Below, piece after piece: positions 43,610 to 53,057 of a stretch of 64,000 bases of DNA. The DNA is taken from assembly GCA_023441055.1 (NCBI GenBank), contig JAEZQY010000008.1, positions 372,001 through 436,000 on the forward strand, given 5' to 3'. The first letter of the stretch is position 1; every line of letters begins with the position of its first letter. This DNA comes from Bacillota bacterium. GTDB lineage: Bacteria > Bacillota > Bacilli > Paenibacillales > UBA4045. The notes beneath the pieces are model-generated. The model was given only the letters and a program-made list of their open reading frames with translations, did not search any database and was not told where the DNA came from. The translations under genes and the position numbers were made by a program.

Positions 43610-45214
43610 TTACTTATTATCAGCCCACCATGCATCGATTTGTGCTTGAATTTCATCTCTAACCTTCTCAATACCTGCTGTCTTCAGCTTCTCATTCCGC
43701 TCGTCGAGCAGCTTGCCAGGATTCGCTACCGAGCCGGAGAAGATCGATGAATACTCAGCTACGATACCGGTCATTTGCGAAATTTCATTCTTCACATTCG
43801 TATCATCGAATACGAAGCCCATTAACGGGAAGCGCTCTGCTTCATTATTGAATTTCTCCCAATTGATGTACAGATCATCCGGTTGCCCAGGCAGCAAGTA
43901 GTTCAGCAGTTGGTTACCGATTACCCAGAACAATTGCGCTTCTTGACCATAACCGGAGTCGGCGATTTGTTCGATTCGGTTGTCGCCAACCTTCTTGTAG
44001 TGGATATCTTCAATTCCATAGACGATCAGATTAATAGCATAGGGATCCGTGTGTAGATAGTTCAGAACCATCATTGCTCTCTCTGGATCCTTAGATGTTC
44101 TGGAGATCGACATCATAGAACCAGTTGCCAGATCAGTTGTTACGATTGGTTGTTCCACAACATGAGAGACATACTCATATTTATGATTATCTGTATTCTG
44201 CATTTCAATTTCAGCGCCTGGCTTCCAGGTTGCCGATTGTACCCATGTTCTGCCTTCTCTTCTCAGGTCCGTTGCGTTTAGTGTGCTAGTTGCAGCATCT
44301 GCGTTAATGTAGCCTTTTTCATAGTAGCTACGGAACAGATCCAATTCAGACTTGTTGATTGCTACGATTTCCGGATCTAATACCGTTTTCACTTCCATCT
44401 TATCCGCTTTATAATCGACGAGCCACATCGGCTGCTTGGATACATTCGGTCCAATAGGACGGAAGTTGGAATTCGTCTCATACATCATAAATCCGCCGCC
44501 GAAGTTACCTGATCCGCCACTGACAGGCTTCATGATCATATTCGGCTCTCCCTTGGAGACCACTTCAAACCAAGGCTCAAGATCCGCATCCCGATTAATC
44601 GATTCAATCGGAATATTGTACTTTTCGACGATATCCTTACGGAAGATATACGCCTTGCCTTGTGTAATTTCCTTGTTCGTAGGAACAGCATAGAGCTTAC
44701 CCTTCAGACGTGGAGCTTCCAGATATAACGGATTCAGTCTTTCCTTAATCCCTTGGCCGTGCTCATCAAGCAATTCGTCAAGTTCAAGGAAGGCTCCCTT
44801 AGTCACGTTACCAAAGTAGTTCAGCCACGAAGCCGTGAACACTAGGTCCATCTTCTCACCAGTATTCATCATCAGCTCGGTTCTGGTCTTATAATCGCTT
44901 GACGCGATCGGTTGCAGCTTGATTGTAGCATTGATCTTCTCTTGGAAGTACTCGCTCAGCTTAGCTTCTACCAGTGCATCATCCGTCTGCGGCCTGCCGA
45001 AGTACGTAATGACTACTTCATACGGATCTAGCTTAAGCTCTTCCGCTGGCGGATCTGCCGGCTTATCATTCGTTGTCGGCGTTGAACTTCCGCCGGTAGT
45101 GCTGGTATTCGTTGAGTTGGTATTGTTCGGCGTATTGCTCGAACAAGCGGCTAGGAACATCGTTAGTGCAAGAATGACAGATAGCATGATCATGACTGAC
45201 TTTCTTTGTCTCAT
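43610..45214 (-). CDS. Solute-binding lipoprotein of a sugar ABC importer (LplA-like)
   Basis: 534 aa. Lipobox LAAC near residue 24 (ALTMFLAACSSN), then a Thr/Asn/Ser linker and a large family-1 solute-binding fold with EVVITYFGRPQTDDALVEAK and YAVPTNKEITQGKAYIFRKD. The length and DUF3502-like C-terminal region match the LplA/YtcQ group rather than short maltose-type receptors. It is the third gene after two permeases. With a YetA-like gene upstream, rhamnogalacturonan-derived oligosaccharides are a plausible ligand (inference). GGAGGG precedes the ATG. Confidence 0.85.
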   Translation of the reverse strand: MRQRKSVMIMLSVILALTMFLAACSSNTPNNTNSTNTSTTGGSSTPTTNDKPADPPAEELKLDPYEVVITYFGRPQTDDALVEAKLSEYFQEKINATIKLQPIASSDYKTRTELMMNTGEKMDLVFTASWLNYFGNVTKGAFLELDELLDEHGQGIKERLNPLYLEAPRLKGKLYAVPTNKEITQGKAYIFRKDIVEKYNIPIESINRDADLEPWFEVVSKGEPNMIMKPVSGGSGNFGGGFMMYETNSNFRPIGPNVSKQPMWLVDYKADKMEVKTVLDPEIVAINKSELDLFRSYYEKGYINADAATSTLNATDLRREGRTWVQSATWKPGAEIEMQNTDNHKYEYVSHVVEQPIVTTDLATGSMMSISRTSKDPERAMMVLNYLHTDPYAINLIVYGIEDIHYKKVGDNRIEQIADSGYGQEAQLFWVIGNQLLNYLLPGQPDDLYINWEKFNNEAERFPLMGFVFDDTNVKNEISQMTGIVAEYSSIFSGSVANPGKLLDERNEKLKTAGIEKVRDEIQAQIDAWWADNK

Positions 45215-45284
45215 TGCTTATAACCCTCCTGAATTAATATTATATAGAACGGCAATGGAATTGCCGAGTCTACCTGTAGTAGAT

Positions 45285-46196
45285 TTACCCTTTTACCGAG
45301 CCTACTGTTAAACCCTTGATGAAGTACTTCTGGAAGAATGGATACACGAGCAGAATCGGTCCCATTCCGACTACAGCCATCGCCATCTGCAGGGATTCGC
45401 TCGGTAATTTAGCCAGCGCCTCTGCATTCAATCCCACGATGGTCGCATTTTCCCTTAAAAATTGCACATCATTGAGTACACGAATCATCAGGTATTGCAA
45501 TGGGATCTTATCTTCACTTCGAATGAACAGCAGCGCATTGAACCAATCATTCCAATAACCAATTGTACTGAACAGCGCCATCGTAGCCATCACAGGCAAT
45601 GACAGCGGCAATATGATTCTGGTGAAGATGACCATCTCGCCGGCACCGTCAATTCTCGCCGAATCCAGCAATGCTGGGTGTATGGTCGTCTGGAAGAACG
45701 TGCGCATAATGAACACATTGAACGGAATAATCAGCAACGGAATGACTAGTGCGATATAGGAATCCGCTAAGCCCAGTCCCTGTGTGAATATGATGTACTT
45801 ACTTACGATGCCGCCACTGAACAACATGGTGAAGAATAAGAAGAAGGTGAAGAAATTACGATACGGATAGTCTGAACGCGATATTGGATATGCGTATAGC
45901 GCCATTAACAGCACGCTTAACAGCGTTCCGATCACGGTCACGCCAATACTTACCATGTATGAATTGGCGATTCGGTCAAAGTCTTTAAACAAAGAGTCAT
46001 AGGCCACTAATGCGAATTCTGCCGGGATGAATTGATAGCCATTATTAAGGATCGATTCATTACTCGAGAACGACACTGCAACGACTAGTAATACTGGCAT
46101 TAAGCAGGCTAAGGCAAGAAAGATAAAGATCAGATTTAGAAGGACATTAGTAAAGGGAGAAACTCGATTTTCCCGTCTGCTAATTGCTTTGCTCAT
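45285..46196 (-). CDS. Sugar ABC importer permease (LplC/YtcP-like)
   Basis: 303 aa with six transmembrane segments. The EAA loop that contacts the ATPase is LDSARIDGAGEMVIFTRIIL, followed by PLSLPVMATMALF. The C-terminal FFQKYFIKGLTVGSVKG is typical of the MalG-type carbohydrate permeases of the Lpl group. It lies 24 bp after the partner permease. No ATPase gene is nearby, so a shared MsmX-type ATPase is expected (known for the Lpl-type systems of B. subtilis). Confidence 0.9.
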   Translation of the reverse strand: MSKAISRRENRVSPFTNVLLNLIFIFLALACLMPVLLVVAVSFSSNESILNNGYQFIPAEFALVAYDSLFKDFDRIANSYMVSIGVTVIGTLLSVLLMALYAYPISRSDYPYRNFFTFFLFFTMLFSGGIVSKYIIFTQGLGLADSYIALVIPLLIIPFNVFIMRTFFQTTIHPALLDSARIDGAGEMVIFTRIILPLSLPVMATMALFSTIGYWNDWFNALLFIRSEDKIPLQYLMIRVLNDVQFLRENATIVGLNAEALAKLPSESLQMAMAVVGMGPILLVYPFFQKYFIKGLTVGSVKG

Positions 46197-46220
46197 ATGA
46201 ATTGGCCTCCACCATATGTC

Positions 46221-47195
46221 TTAGAATAACGCTTGCTCAGAGTTGATCTTGCGAACTGTTGCATTGGTAGCAAGAACCATGATGAAGCCTACAACAGATT
46301 GCACAAGCGCGGCTGCAGAGGACATACCGATATCATTCATCTGCATTAATACGCGATATACATACGTGTCCACCGTGTCAGTAACCGGATACAACACACC
46401 GGAATTAAGCGGTACTTGATAGAACAGTCCAAAGTCCGAGTTAAAGATCGAACCCATCGACAAGATCGTGATTATAATGATAATTGGTTGAATGCTTGGC
46501 AATGTAATATGCGTGATCTGCTTCCACTTCGAAGCCCCGTCTATGATCGCTGCTTCATAATACTCTGGATCAATACCGGCAATGGCTGCTATATAGATGA
46601 CAGCACCGATACCTACATTCTTCCACGCATTCACGATCGTTAAGATATATGGCCAATATTCTCTCTCTGAATACCAATAGATTGAATCCGTATTGAACCA
46701 TTCGAGCACCGTTGCATTAATAAATCCGTTCGTTGGATGCAGGAATGCGTATACCAAGTAGCTGACTACAACCATCGACAAGAAATTCGGCATGATGATA
46801 AGTGTCTGATATCCCTTGGACATGATTTTACTGCGAAGCTCATTGATCGCGACCGCAATGCCCACTGATAGGAATAGATTGACCACCATGAACAGCAGAC
46901 TGTAGCTCAACGTATTACGTGTAATTCGCCATAGCGAACCCGAGCTGAACAAGAATTTGAAGTTATCGAAGCCAGCCCAAGGACTTCTTATAATCCCATC
47001 GATATAATTGATTTTCTTGAATGCAATGAATACCCCGAACATCGGCAAGTAGTTGTTGACGATCAAAACAATAATAGTGGGTACTAACATCAGGGTTAGA
47101 AATCTGTATTTCCACATGGTTCTGGCGAATGTGGCGAGCTTGTTCTTCGGTCGTCGCTGCGATATGGGATGTTGAGTCACTGTTGTCACGCTCAT
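46221..47195 (-). CDS. Sugar ABC importer permease (LplB/YteP-like)
   Basis: 324 aa, six transmembrane segments after a basic N-terminus. Motifs: LMLVPTIIVLIVNNYLPMFG, VFIAFKKINYIDGI, and the EAA loop YEAAIIDGASKWKQITHITL followed by PSIQPIIIIITILS. The C-terminal SAAALVQSVVGFIMVLATN is typical of LplB relatives. First gene of the permease-permease-receptor unit. AGAAGGAG precedes the ATG; 148 bp separate it from the yetA-like gene upstream. Confidence 0.9.
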   Translation of the reverse strand: MSVTTVTQHPISQRRPKNKLATFARTMWKYRFLTLMLVPTIIVLIVNNYLPMFGVFIAFKKINYIDGIIRSPWAGFDNFKFLFSSGSLWRITRNTLSYSLLFMVVNLFLSVGIAVAINELRSKIMSKGYQTLIIMPNFLSMVVVSYLVYAFLHPTNGFINATVLEWFNTDSIYWYSEREYWPYILTIVNAWKNVGIGAVIYIAAIAGIDPEYYEAAIIDGASKWKQITHITLPSIQPIIIIITILSMGSIFNSDFGLFYQVPLNSGVLYPVTDTVDTYVYRVLMQMNDIGMSSAAALVQSVVGFIMVLATNATVRKINSEQALF

Positions 47196-47343
47196 GTTTG
47201 TTCACTCCTTCTCTATAAATTCAGTATAGAATAGGGCATAATCCATTACGATGATCTATTCCTATATAAGTGTGATGTAAGATAAGCAAGCATCCGCTTG
47301 GATATAACATCTAAAAGAAAAGACACCATATAGGCGTCCAGAT

Positions 47344-49590
47344 TTATAGACTAATGCCCGCTTTCATCGCTGCTCTATAATAATAGAACAATGGATAATA
47401 GTATTGAGCGAAGAATTTCGGCCCCATACCGTCCCATAGAATAACCGCATCACCCGATATTTCCTTGCCCATTCCTCCCGTTTCTCGTTCGATCCGCTTC
47501 ATGACGGATCGGAAGGAGCCTATCCCTACATCCAGGTACTCGGTGTTACCTGTGAATTCATACGCATAGGACAAGGCTTCTAGGATCGTCGGATTACACG
47601 TGCCAATCTTAATCAAGCTGGGCAGCTCCTTATATATAAACATCCCCTCATCCTGCATATACGTATGATCGAGCAAGTCCTGTACGGCTGTGACAATCAT
47701 TTTCTTAATACGTTCCTGCGGACGAATATGGTAGTAACGCATTAAGCTATTCACGGCAACCGATACCATGAATGGGACTCGGACCATTGTATGGTCCGTG
47801 TAAGGCGACAGCCATGCTCCATACTTGTTCATCCAGGTCTCGAATTGGTCCACAATGCTCTCTGCAGGCTGCAGCCACTTCTCATCTCCGGTTTCCTTAA
47901 ATAATGCACCCAGGCTACGTAACGCCCAGCCGCTCTCGCGAGCCTGAAGTCCCGATCCATCCTGGAACCGCGGTGTAGCCAGAATGCGAAGCACGTTCTC
48001 GCCGATGCCGATGGCCGATTCCAGTGCCCGCCATTCACCCGTAACGTGATAGTAATCCAGCAGTCCCTCCACCCATTCGTGACAGACAGCTGGGTTATCC
48101 GTAACATGCTTCGCTGAATGAGGTATCTGTCCTTGATAGCGCAGTGGATCATCACTGAAGTGACAGATGTCCACATCCATCCAATGCTCTGCTGCCACAA
48201 GCATGTAGTCGAGAAATCTGCGATCCCCTTTGCGGGCATACATATGCATCATTGAATGAGGAAGATCATACTCGTTATTGGTCCATACCCATTCATCCTT
48301 GCCGCGGCCTTGGTCGGTGTAATTCCGATCCGGCGAATCGCCCCAATGCAGCATACCGTATGCCCTGGATCGGTAGTCGGCTAAATTGACCAATGTTTGC
48401 TCCACATCAGCGAGTTTAATAGACACTTGCAGTGGCTCCATTACCCCAGCTTCTTCATAGCAATCAGCATGGATCACAGGTCGATCTGGTAATTGAAACT
48501 GCAAGCTGCGAACATTGACTTGCTCCAAGCCATCCTCCGGTCCCAGGACATGAATATATAAGCGATGGGTTTTGGCCATCCCTTGCAACATCGTAAGATC
48601 CGTTTCTTCTGGAATGATACCGATTACAATGCCCGCTTCCGATACATCGATCAGCTTCGGGAAATTCTGCTGGGCCTGAAACAAGGTTACACTAAAGCCT
48701 CCCACATATTCCTTTTGCCACGAGCCCCAAAATGTACCGTACATGACTTCTGGTAGATGTTCATTGCCCTGATATTTCAATTCCTCTGCGGTGATCACGT
48801 GACTGAGCTGTTCACCTGACTGCCCAGTACGAATCGTAGTCGCATAGTTCGATTTGCCAAGACCAGTACGAATTGAATTTGTTAAGCGCTCACCCGGTAA
48901 ACCGTCTATGCGCATATTCAGTGAACGGATCGTCTGCTCCTCTCCCTGCTCCCGATTAATGATTTGATAATCCACTCTAAGCCAAGGCTTTCCTGCATAT
49001 GCATATATGCGGGCTGTGTAATCAAACCAAGTTCGTTCGTCACCGCTGACATGCTTACCTTTGGTCTGCACTACTGCGCGGACAGGACCGGACTCGAGCA
49101 CCTCCCAGCCTTCGGGACCGACTACACATTCATAGTCTGTTTGCTCTTGATCTTGCATAGTAGGACCGCTGACACCGTCTAGAGTGATCGCTTCCGAAGA
49201 AACAATGGAGCGGAACAAGCCTTTATTGCCGGGACCGTTCAGTTCAACCTTAACAATGCCGGTATCGATGAAGTAACTGTCCTCTTGCCTGCTAACCGAT
49301 ACAGAGTTTAGCGGAACGACCGAAACTGAATCGGTACAGCATTCGAATTGTTTGGCCGCATTGGCCGGCAGATCTGCCAAGAAATGCACAAGCAGCCACT
49401 TGATCGAACCATCTGGCCACAGCGCAGTAGCGCGGCATTGCGATGGGATCGACTTCGCATCATCAAGAATGGATATTCGGGATACAGCATCAGGCGTTAG
49501 CCGCCCCTGAGAGAAAGGCAGGGCAACCATACAAGGCTCTAGACTTCTCTCATACATGGATAGCTTTTCGAATGTAATAGGAATTCTCAT
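47344..49590 (-). CDS. yetA: YetA-like / PL26-type exo-rhamnogalacturonan lyase family protein
   Basis: 748 aa, cytoplasmic. The N-terminal RIFT-barrel-like domain (MVALPFSQGRLTPDAVSRIS, ALWPDGSIKWLLVHFLADLP) is that of PcRGLX/YetA proteins. A central beta region and a C-terminal (alpha/alpha) toroid (DLPHSMMHMYARKGDRRFLD, SAKHVTDNPAVCHEWVEGLL) follow. Family members cleave unsaturated or terminal disaccharides from rhamnogalacturonan I; in B. subtilis yetA lies at the end of the lplABCD operon. The open frame reaches 39 codons further upstream, but GGAGGAGAA stands just before the ATG at 49590. Confidence 0.78.
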   Translation of the reverse strand: MRIPITFEKLSMYERSLEPCMVALPFSQGRLTPDAVSRISILDDAKSIPSQCRATALWPDGSIKWLLVHFLADLPANAAKQFECCTDSVSVVPLNSVSVSRQEDSYFIDTGIVKVELNGPGNKGLFRSIVSSEAITLDGVSGPTMQDQEQTDYECVVGPEGWEVLESGPVRAVVQTKGKHVSGDERTWFDYTARIYAYAGKPWLRVDYQIINREQGEEQTIRSLNMRIDGLPGERLTNSIRTGLGKSNYATTIRTGQSGEQLSHVITAEELKYQGNEHLPEVMYGTFWGSWQKEYVGGFSVTLFQAQQNFPKLIDVSEAGIVIGIIPEETDLTMLQGMAKTHRLYIHVLGPEDGLEQVNVRSLQFQLPDRPVIHADCYEEAGVMEPLQVSIKLADVEQTLVNLADYRSRAYGMLHWGDSPDRNYTDQGRGKDEWVWTNNEYDLPHSMMHMYARKGDRRFLDYMLVAAEHWMDVDICHFSDDPLRYQGQIPHSAKHVTDNPAVCHEWVEGLLDYYHVTGEWRALESAIGIGENVLRILATPRFQDGSGLQARESGWALRSLGALFKETGDEKWLQPAESIVDQFETWMNKYGAWLSPYTDHTMVRVPFMVSVAVNSLMRYYHIRPQERIKKMIVTAVQDLLDHTYMQDEGMFIYKELPSLIKIGTCNPTILEALSYAYEFTGNTEYLDVGIGSFRSVMKRIERETGGMGKEISGDAVILWDGMGPKFFAQYYYPLFYYYRAAMKAGISL

Positions 49591-49647
49591 CTGTTCTCCT
49601 CCAATCCGCTTCATTCTACTTGTCTTCATAGAGAGAAAGAATGATAT

Positions 49648-49653
49648 ATTATA
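49648..49653 (-). promoter_or_regulatory. -10 element before the yetA-like gene
   Basis: A consensus TATAAT on the minus strand, 58 bases before the start codon. The -35 position (about 49671-49676) reads TCAGGT, poor, so an activator is likely. Confidence 0.4.
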
Positions 49654-49692
49654 TGTTTGCTGTGATCTATACCTGAATCTGTATAACAAAAA

Positions 49693-49723
49693 AAGGGATG
49701 CCCGCATCTTACAGGCATCCCTT
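49693..49723 (-). terminator. Terminator after the GH43-like gene
   Basis: AAGGGATGCC and GGCATCCCTT form a 10-bp stem; on the minus strand a run of seven T follows directly. Lies 12 bp after the stop of the gene at 49735-51249. Confidence 0.88.
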
Positions 49724-49734
49724 CATCCTTCATA

Positions 49735-51249
49735 TTAAGGGATAATCTCCCCGGTACCCATCTTCACATAATCAAGATCGAAGTGAGCCGTATATGGTGT
49801 ATCCCCGCCGATCTTGAACATGCTCGATCCGCTGCCCAGACTTGCGGCACCGCTCCAAGCCAGACTTCCGTCTACATAGAGATCATAAGTGTAATCGGAA
49901 TGGACCACCACTCGATACACATGCGCCACTGTTGTGTTCAGCGTGTAGCTCTTCGTCGGACTCACCGCCTTATTCTGCACCGTTCCCGACGTGCCATGTG
50001 TAAAGAAGAAACTGATCTGATAGGATCCGCTGCGCACAGTCACTTCATTCTTCGTACCTGCTGTCTTGGACTTTCCGCGCACTTCGAAGGTGAATGCACC
50101 TGTTGGCGGTGTAAAGCTGTTCTTGGTCATGTAGCGGTAGCCGGACGTGCTCTCATCCTTTATTTCAACATACGTATGATGCTGGGTAATAGAGCCTGTC
50201 GTACCTGTCGAGCTCCAACCGGCCGCATAATCAGACAGCCCGTCATCGATCAGGTTCCATGATCCCGTAAGCAGATTAGCAGTCGCATACGCAATCTTCG
50301 CGCTCAGACGCCCACCTTGCTCGTAGAACATATACATCGTATTGTCGGATGTATAGAACGTCGGTGCCGCAGACCTGCCATTATCGGGTGCACCCGACGT
50401 TGAATTGTACAGCACGCCCAGGTGGTTCTCCTGATCGAACTCAGCTCCAACCTCCGTTATATGAATGTTGCCTGAGCTGGCATGATATGCGACATATTGA
50501 TTCCCGTTCCACGGAAAATAGTGCGGCCCCGACAGGTTGCCGCTCTCGCCGGATCCTGGCGAGATGAGCGGCACTAGCTGCGGTGTCCAGTTCAACCCGT
50601 CATCGGACCAGGCTAGATAAATCTTCCGCGTGCCGCCGTTATTACCCATGAAGAGCATAATAAACTTGTTGCCCTTGGAGGGAATCGTATACTCGAACAC
50701 ACGAGCGTAAGACGCTTCACTGATACCGGTGTAGTCGGCCGTCGTAATCGCTTCCCCCTCGTAGGTCCAATTAATTCCGTCAGTCGAGGACGCAGCACGG
50801 GTGACCAGGTTATTACCATGGAAGTACATATAATACTTGTTCGCTACAGTATTCCACAGTACATGCGGGGAAGAGATGTGGTTCACATTCGTGTAATGTG
50901 GCGGCCAATTATTCGAGATGACCGGATTACCTGTGTACTCGGTCCACGGTCCATCGAGCGAATCTGAGTAGAACAGGGCGATGCCGCCGGGATTCTCGTG
51001 GGGTGCCGCATACAGATAATAGGTACCCAGCGGACTACTGATATGATCCGTCGCCTTAATGATGGTCGGGAATATATACTCGTTCGTCGGATTATAGTTC
51101 AGATCGGGCGGGTTTACCACCGTGCCCTGATGCGTGAATTCCGGGAATCCGGTCAGCCCGGAAGTGGACGAAGCAGGAACCATTAATGCGATCACCACCA
51201 TTGCGCTTATTAAAGAAGCCATAATTTTCCGATTAAAAAACTTTACCAT
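49735..51249 (-). CDS. Secreted GH43-like beta-propeller protein with C-terminal LamG-like domain
   Basis: 504 aa with a signal peptide (cleavage near residue 30). Residues 35-330 form a propeller of the GH43/GH117 type, with HISSPHVLWNTVANKYYMYF, IFPTIIKATDHISSPLGTYY and blade repeats. The C-terminal 165 residues resemble a laminin-G-type sandwich (YVEIKDESTSGYRYMTKNSF, YDLYVDGSLAW). The catalytic acids cannot be assigned safely by eye, and it might be non-hydrolytic. AAAGGAGGG precedes the ATG. It follows the ABC importer genes at 51-54 kb and ends in a terminator. Confidence 0.7.
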   Translation of the reverse strand: MVKFFNRKIMASLISAMVVIALMVPASSTSGLTGFPEFTHQGTVVNPPDLNYNPTNEYIFPTIIKATDHISSPLGTYYLYAAPHENPGGIALFYSDSLDGPWTEYTGNPVISNNWPPHYTNVNHISSPHVLWNTVANKYYMYFHGNNLVTRAASSTDGINWTYEGEAITTADYTGISEASYARVFEYTIPSKGNKFIMLFMGNNGGTRKIYLAWSDDGLNWTPQLVPLISPGSGESGNLSGPHYFPWNGNQYVAYHASSGNIHITEVGAEFDQENHLGVLYNSTSGAPDNGRSAAPTFYTSDNTMYMFYEQGGRLSAKIAYATANLLTGSWNLIDDGLSDYAAGWSSTGTTGSITQHHTYVEIKDESTSGYRYMTKNSFTPPTGAFTFEVRGKSKTAGTKNEVTVRSGSYQISFFFTHGTSGTVQNKAVSPTKSYTLNTTVAHVYRVVVHSDYTYDLYVDGSLAWSGAASLGSGSSMFKIGGDTPYTAHFDLDYVKMGTGEIIP

Positions 51250-51304
51250 TATTAACCCTCCTTTGACAATTAATTTCGTTCAATTAGTTGGTTCGTTCAA
51301 GTTC

Positions 51305-52153
51305 TTATTTCATTCCGGTCATCGCAACGCCCTCTATGAATTTCTTCTGCGCGAAGAAGAAGACGATGAGCAGCGGCAGAGTCGCTAGTACCGACGCGGC
51401 CATGAGCAGATGCCACTGTGTGCCGCTCTGATCCGTGAACAGCGATAAAGCAAGCGGCAGCGTGTAGAGATCGCTGGAGCTCAAGTAGATAAGCGGATCG
51501 AAGAACTCATTCCAGCTATGCAAGAAGACGAAGATGCACAATGTCGCCAGCGCAGGCACACAGAGCGGGAACATGATGCGGCGGAAGGTCATCCACGGTG
51601 AGCACCCGTCTATCTTGGCTGCTTCATCCAGATCGGACGGAATGGTAATGAAGAATTGTCTGAGCAGGAACACACCGAACATGCCGTAAGCGCCCAGCAT
51701 AGGCGGCACAATAAGTGGGAAATGCGTGTTCACCAGATGCAGCACCGACATCCACTTAAACAACGGAATCGCTGTCACTTCAGTCGGTATCATCATGCTG
51801 CTAAGTAGAATAAGGAAGATTATATTTTTGAATGGAAATCGAATCTTCGCGAACGCATAACCTGCCAGAGACGCGAATAGACAAGTCCCCGCTGTCACCA
51901 GCACAGCGATATAGGCGCTGTTGTAGAAATACAGATGAAACGGCTGCTTCTCGAATACCTCGACGTAATTCCCCCACTCGATCGGACTTGGAAGCCACTG
52001 CGGCGGGAACAGGAATACCTTGGTCTGATGCTTCAGCGATGTCGTTATCATCCAGAAGAACGGAATGAGGATAAGGAAGGTCACCGCTGAGAGCAGAATA
52101 TAGGTCACCACATTCGCCAGTCTTACTGAGGATGTGCCTTTTCTATTGCTCAT
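51305..52153 (-). CDS. Carbohydrate ABC permease, MalG type
   Basis: 282 aa, six transmembrane segments. EAA loop: LDEAAKIDGCSPWMTFRRIM followed by FPLCVPALATLCIF. The ending FFAQKKFIEGVAMTGMK is typical of MalG-type sugar permeases. Its start overlaps the end of the MalF-type partner by 11 bp, so the pair is translationally coupled. Confidence 0.92.
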   Translation of the reverse strand: MSNRKGTSSVRLANVVTYILLSAVTFLILIPFFWMITTSLKHQTKVFLFPPQWLPSPIEWGNYVEVFEKQPFHLYFYNSAYIAVLVTAGTCLFASLAGYAFAKIRFPFKNIIFLILLSSMMIPTEVTAIPLFKWMSVLHLVNTHFPLIVPPMLGAYGMFGVFLLRQFFITIPSDLDEAAKIDGCSPWMTFRRIMFPLCVPALATLCIFVFLHSWNEFFDPLIYLSSSDLYTLPLALSLFTDQSGTQWHLLMAASVLATLPLLIVFFFAQKKFIEGVAMTGMK

Positions 52154-53018
52154 GATGCACCCACCTCTTTCGTACGCTCCATTGGACCAACGTTAACACG
52201 AATACCAGGAAGAACAGGATGAACGCAATCGCCGATGCGTATCCAAATTCATACAGCCTGAACGCCTGCTGATAGATGTAGTAGACGAGGACATACGTAC
52301 TTGTTCCCGGACCACCGCCAGTCATGACATAGATCTGGCCGAATACCTTCAATGAACCGATCAGCGTGAGCATCAGCGCCAAGAAGATCGATGGCGAGAT
52401 CAGTGGAATTGTCACATTCGTAAGTGTCCGCCATCTAGACGCTCCATCCAAGCTTGCTGCTTCATAATACATCTTGGGCACATCATGCAAGGCGGCTAGG
52501 AAGATAACCATGTTCAGACCGACGTTCTTGAGCACGCTGACCACGATTACAACCGGCATCGTCAGCTCCATATGGTATAACCATGCTGGCCCATCAATGC
52601 CCATCAGTCGGAGCAGCTGATTGACCATCCCTGCATCTGTTGCGAAGATGTACTTGAATACAATCGCCCATACGACAAGTGACGTGACAACCGGCGTGAA
52701 GATCGCGGTTCGGAAGAAGCCGATGCCTGGCAGATTGTTCTTCAGCAACAGCGCAAGTCCGAGTGCCAGCATGAGGTTGAGCGGGACTAGCCCGGCCGAG
52801 AAGTACAATGTATTCCCGACCGTCTCCCAGAATATTGGATCTGCGGTGAATGCTTTCGAGTAATTGCCCAATCCGACGAATGACGTCTCTCTAAGCAACG
52901 ACCAGTTCGTGAAGCTCATGAAGAATGCCGTGATGATTGGACCGAGTAGGAACAACATGAATCCAAGCACCATGGGGCTGATGAATAAGTAACCGTACCA
53001 TTTCTCGTTTTTTAGCAT
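52143..53018 (-). CDS. Carbohydrate ABC permease, MalF type
   Basis: 291 aa, six transmembrane segments. EAA loop: YYEAASLDGASRWRTLTNVT followed by IPLISPSIFLALML. The region GSLKVFGQIYVMTGGGPGTS is the classic MalF-type signature. It lies 39 bp after the solute-binding protein gene. No ATPase gene is present in the cluster. Confidence 0.92.
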   Translation of the reverse strand: MLKNEKWYGYLFISPMVLGFMLFLLGPIITAFFMSFTNWSLLRETSFVGLGNYSKAFTADPIFWETVGNTLYFSAGLVPLNLMLALGLALLLKNNLPGIGFFRTAIFTPVVTSLVVWAIVFKYIFATDAGMVNQLLRLMGIDGPAWLYHMELTMPVVIVVSVLKNVGLNMVIFLAALHDVPKMYYEAASLDGASRWRTLTNVTIPLISPSIFLALMLTLIGSLKVFGQIYVMTGGGPGTSTYVLVYYIYQQAFRLYEFGYASAIAFILFFLVFVLTLVQWSVRKRWVHHEQ

Positions 53019-53057
53019 GGGCTCTCCACTTCCTTCTGCTGCTCGATCACCGAGTCT

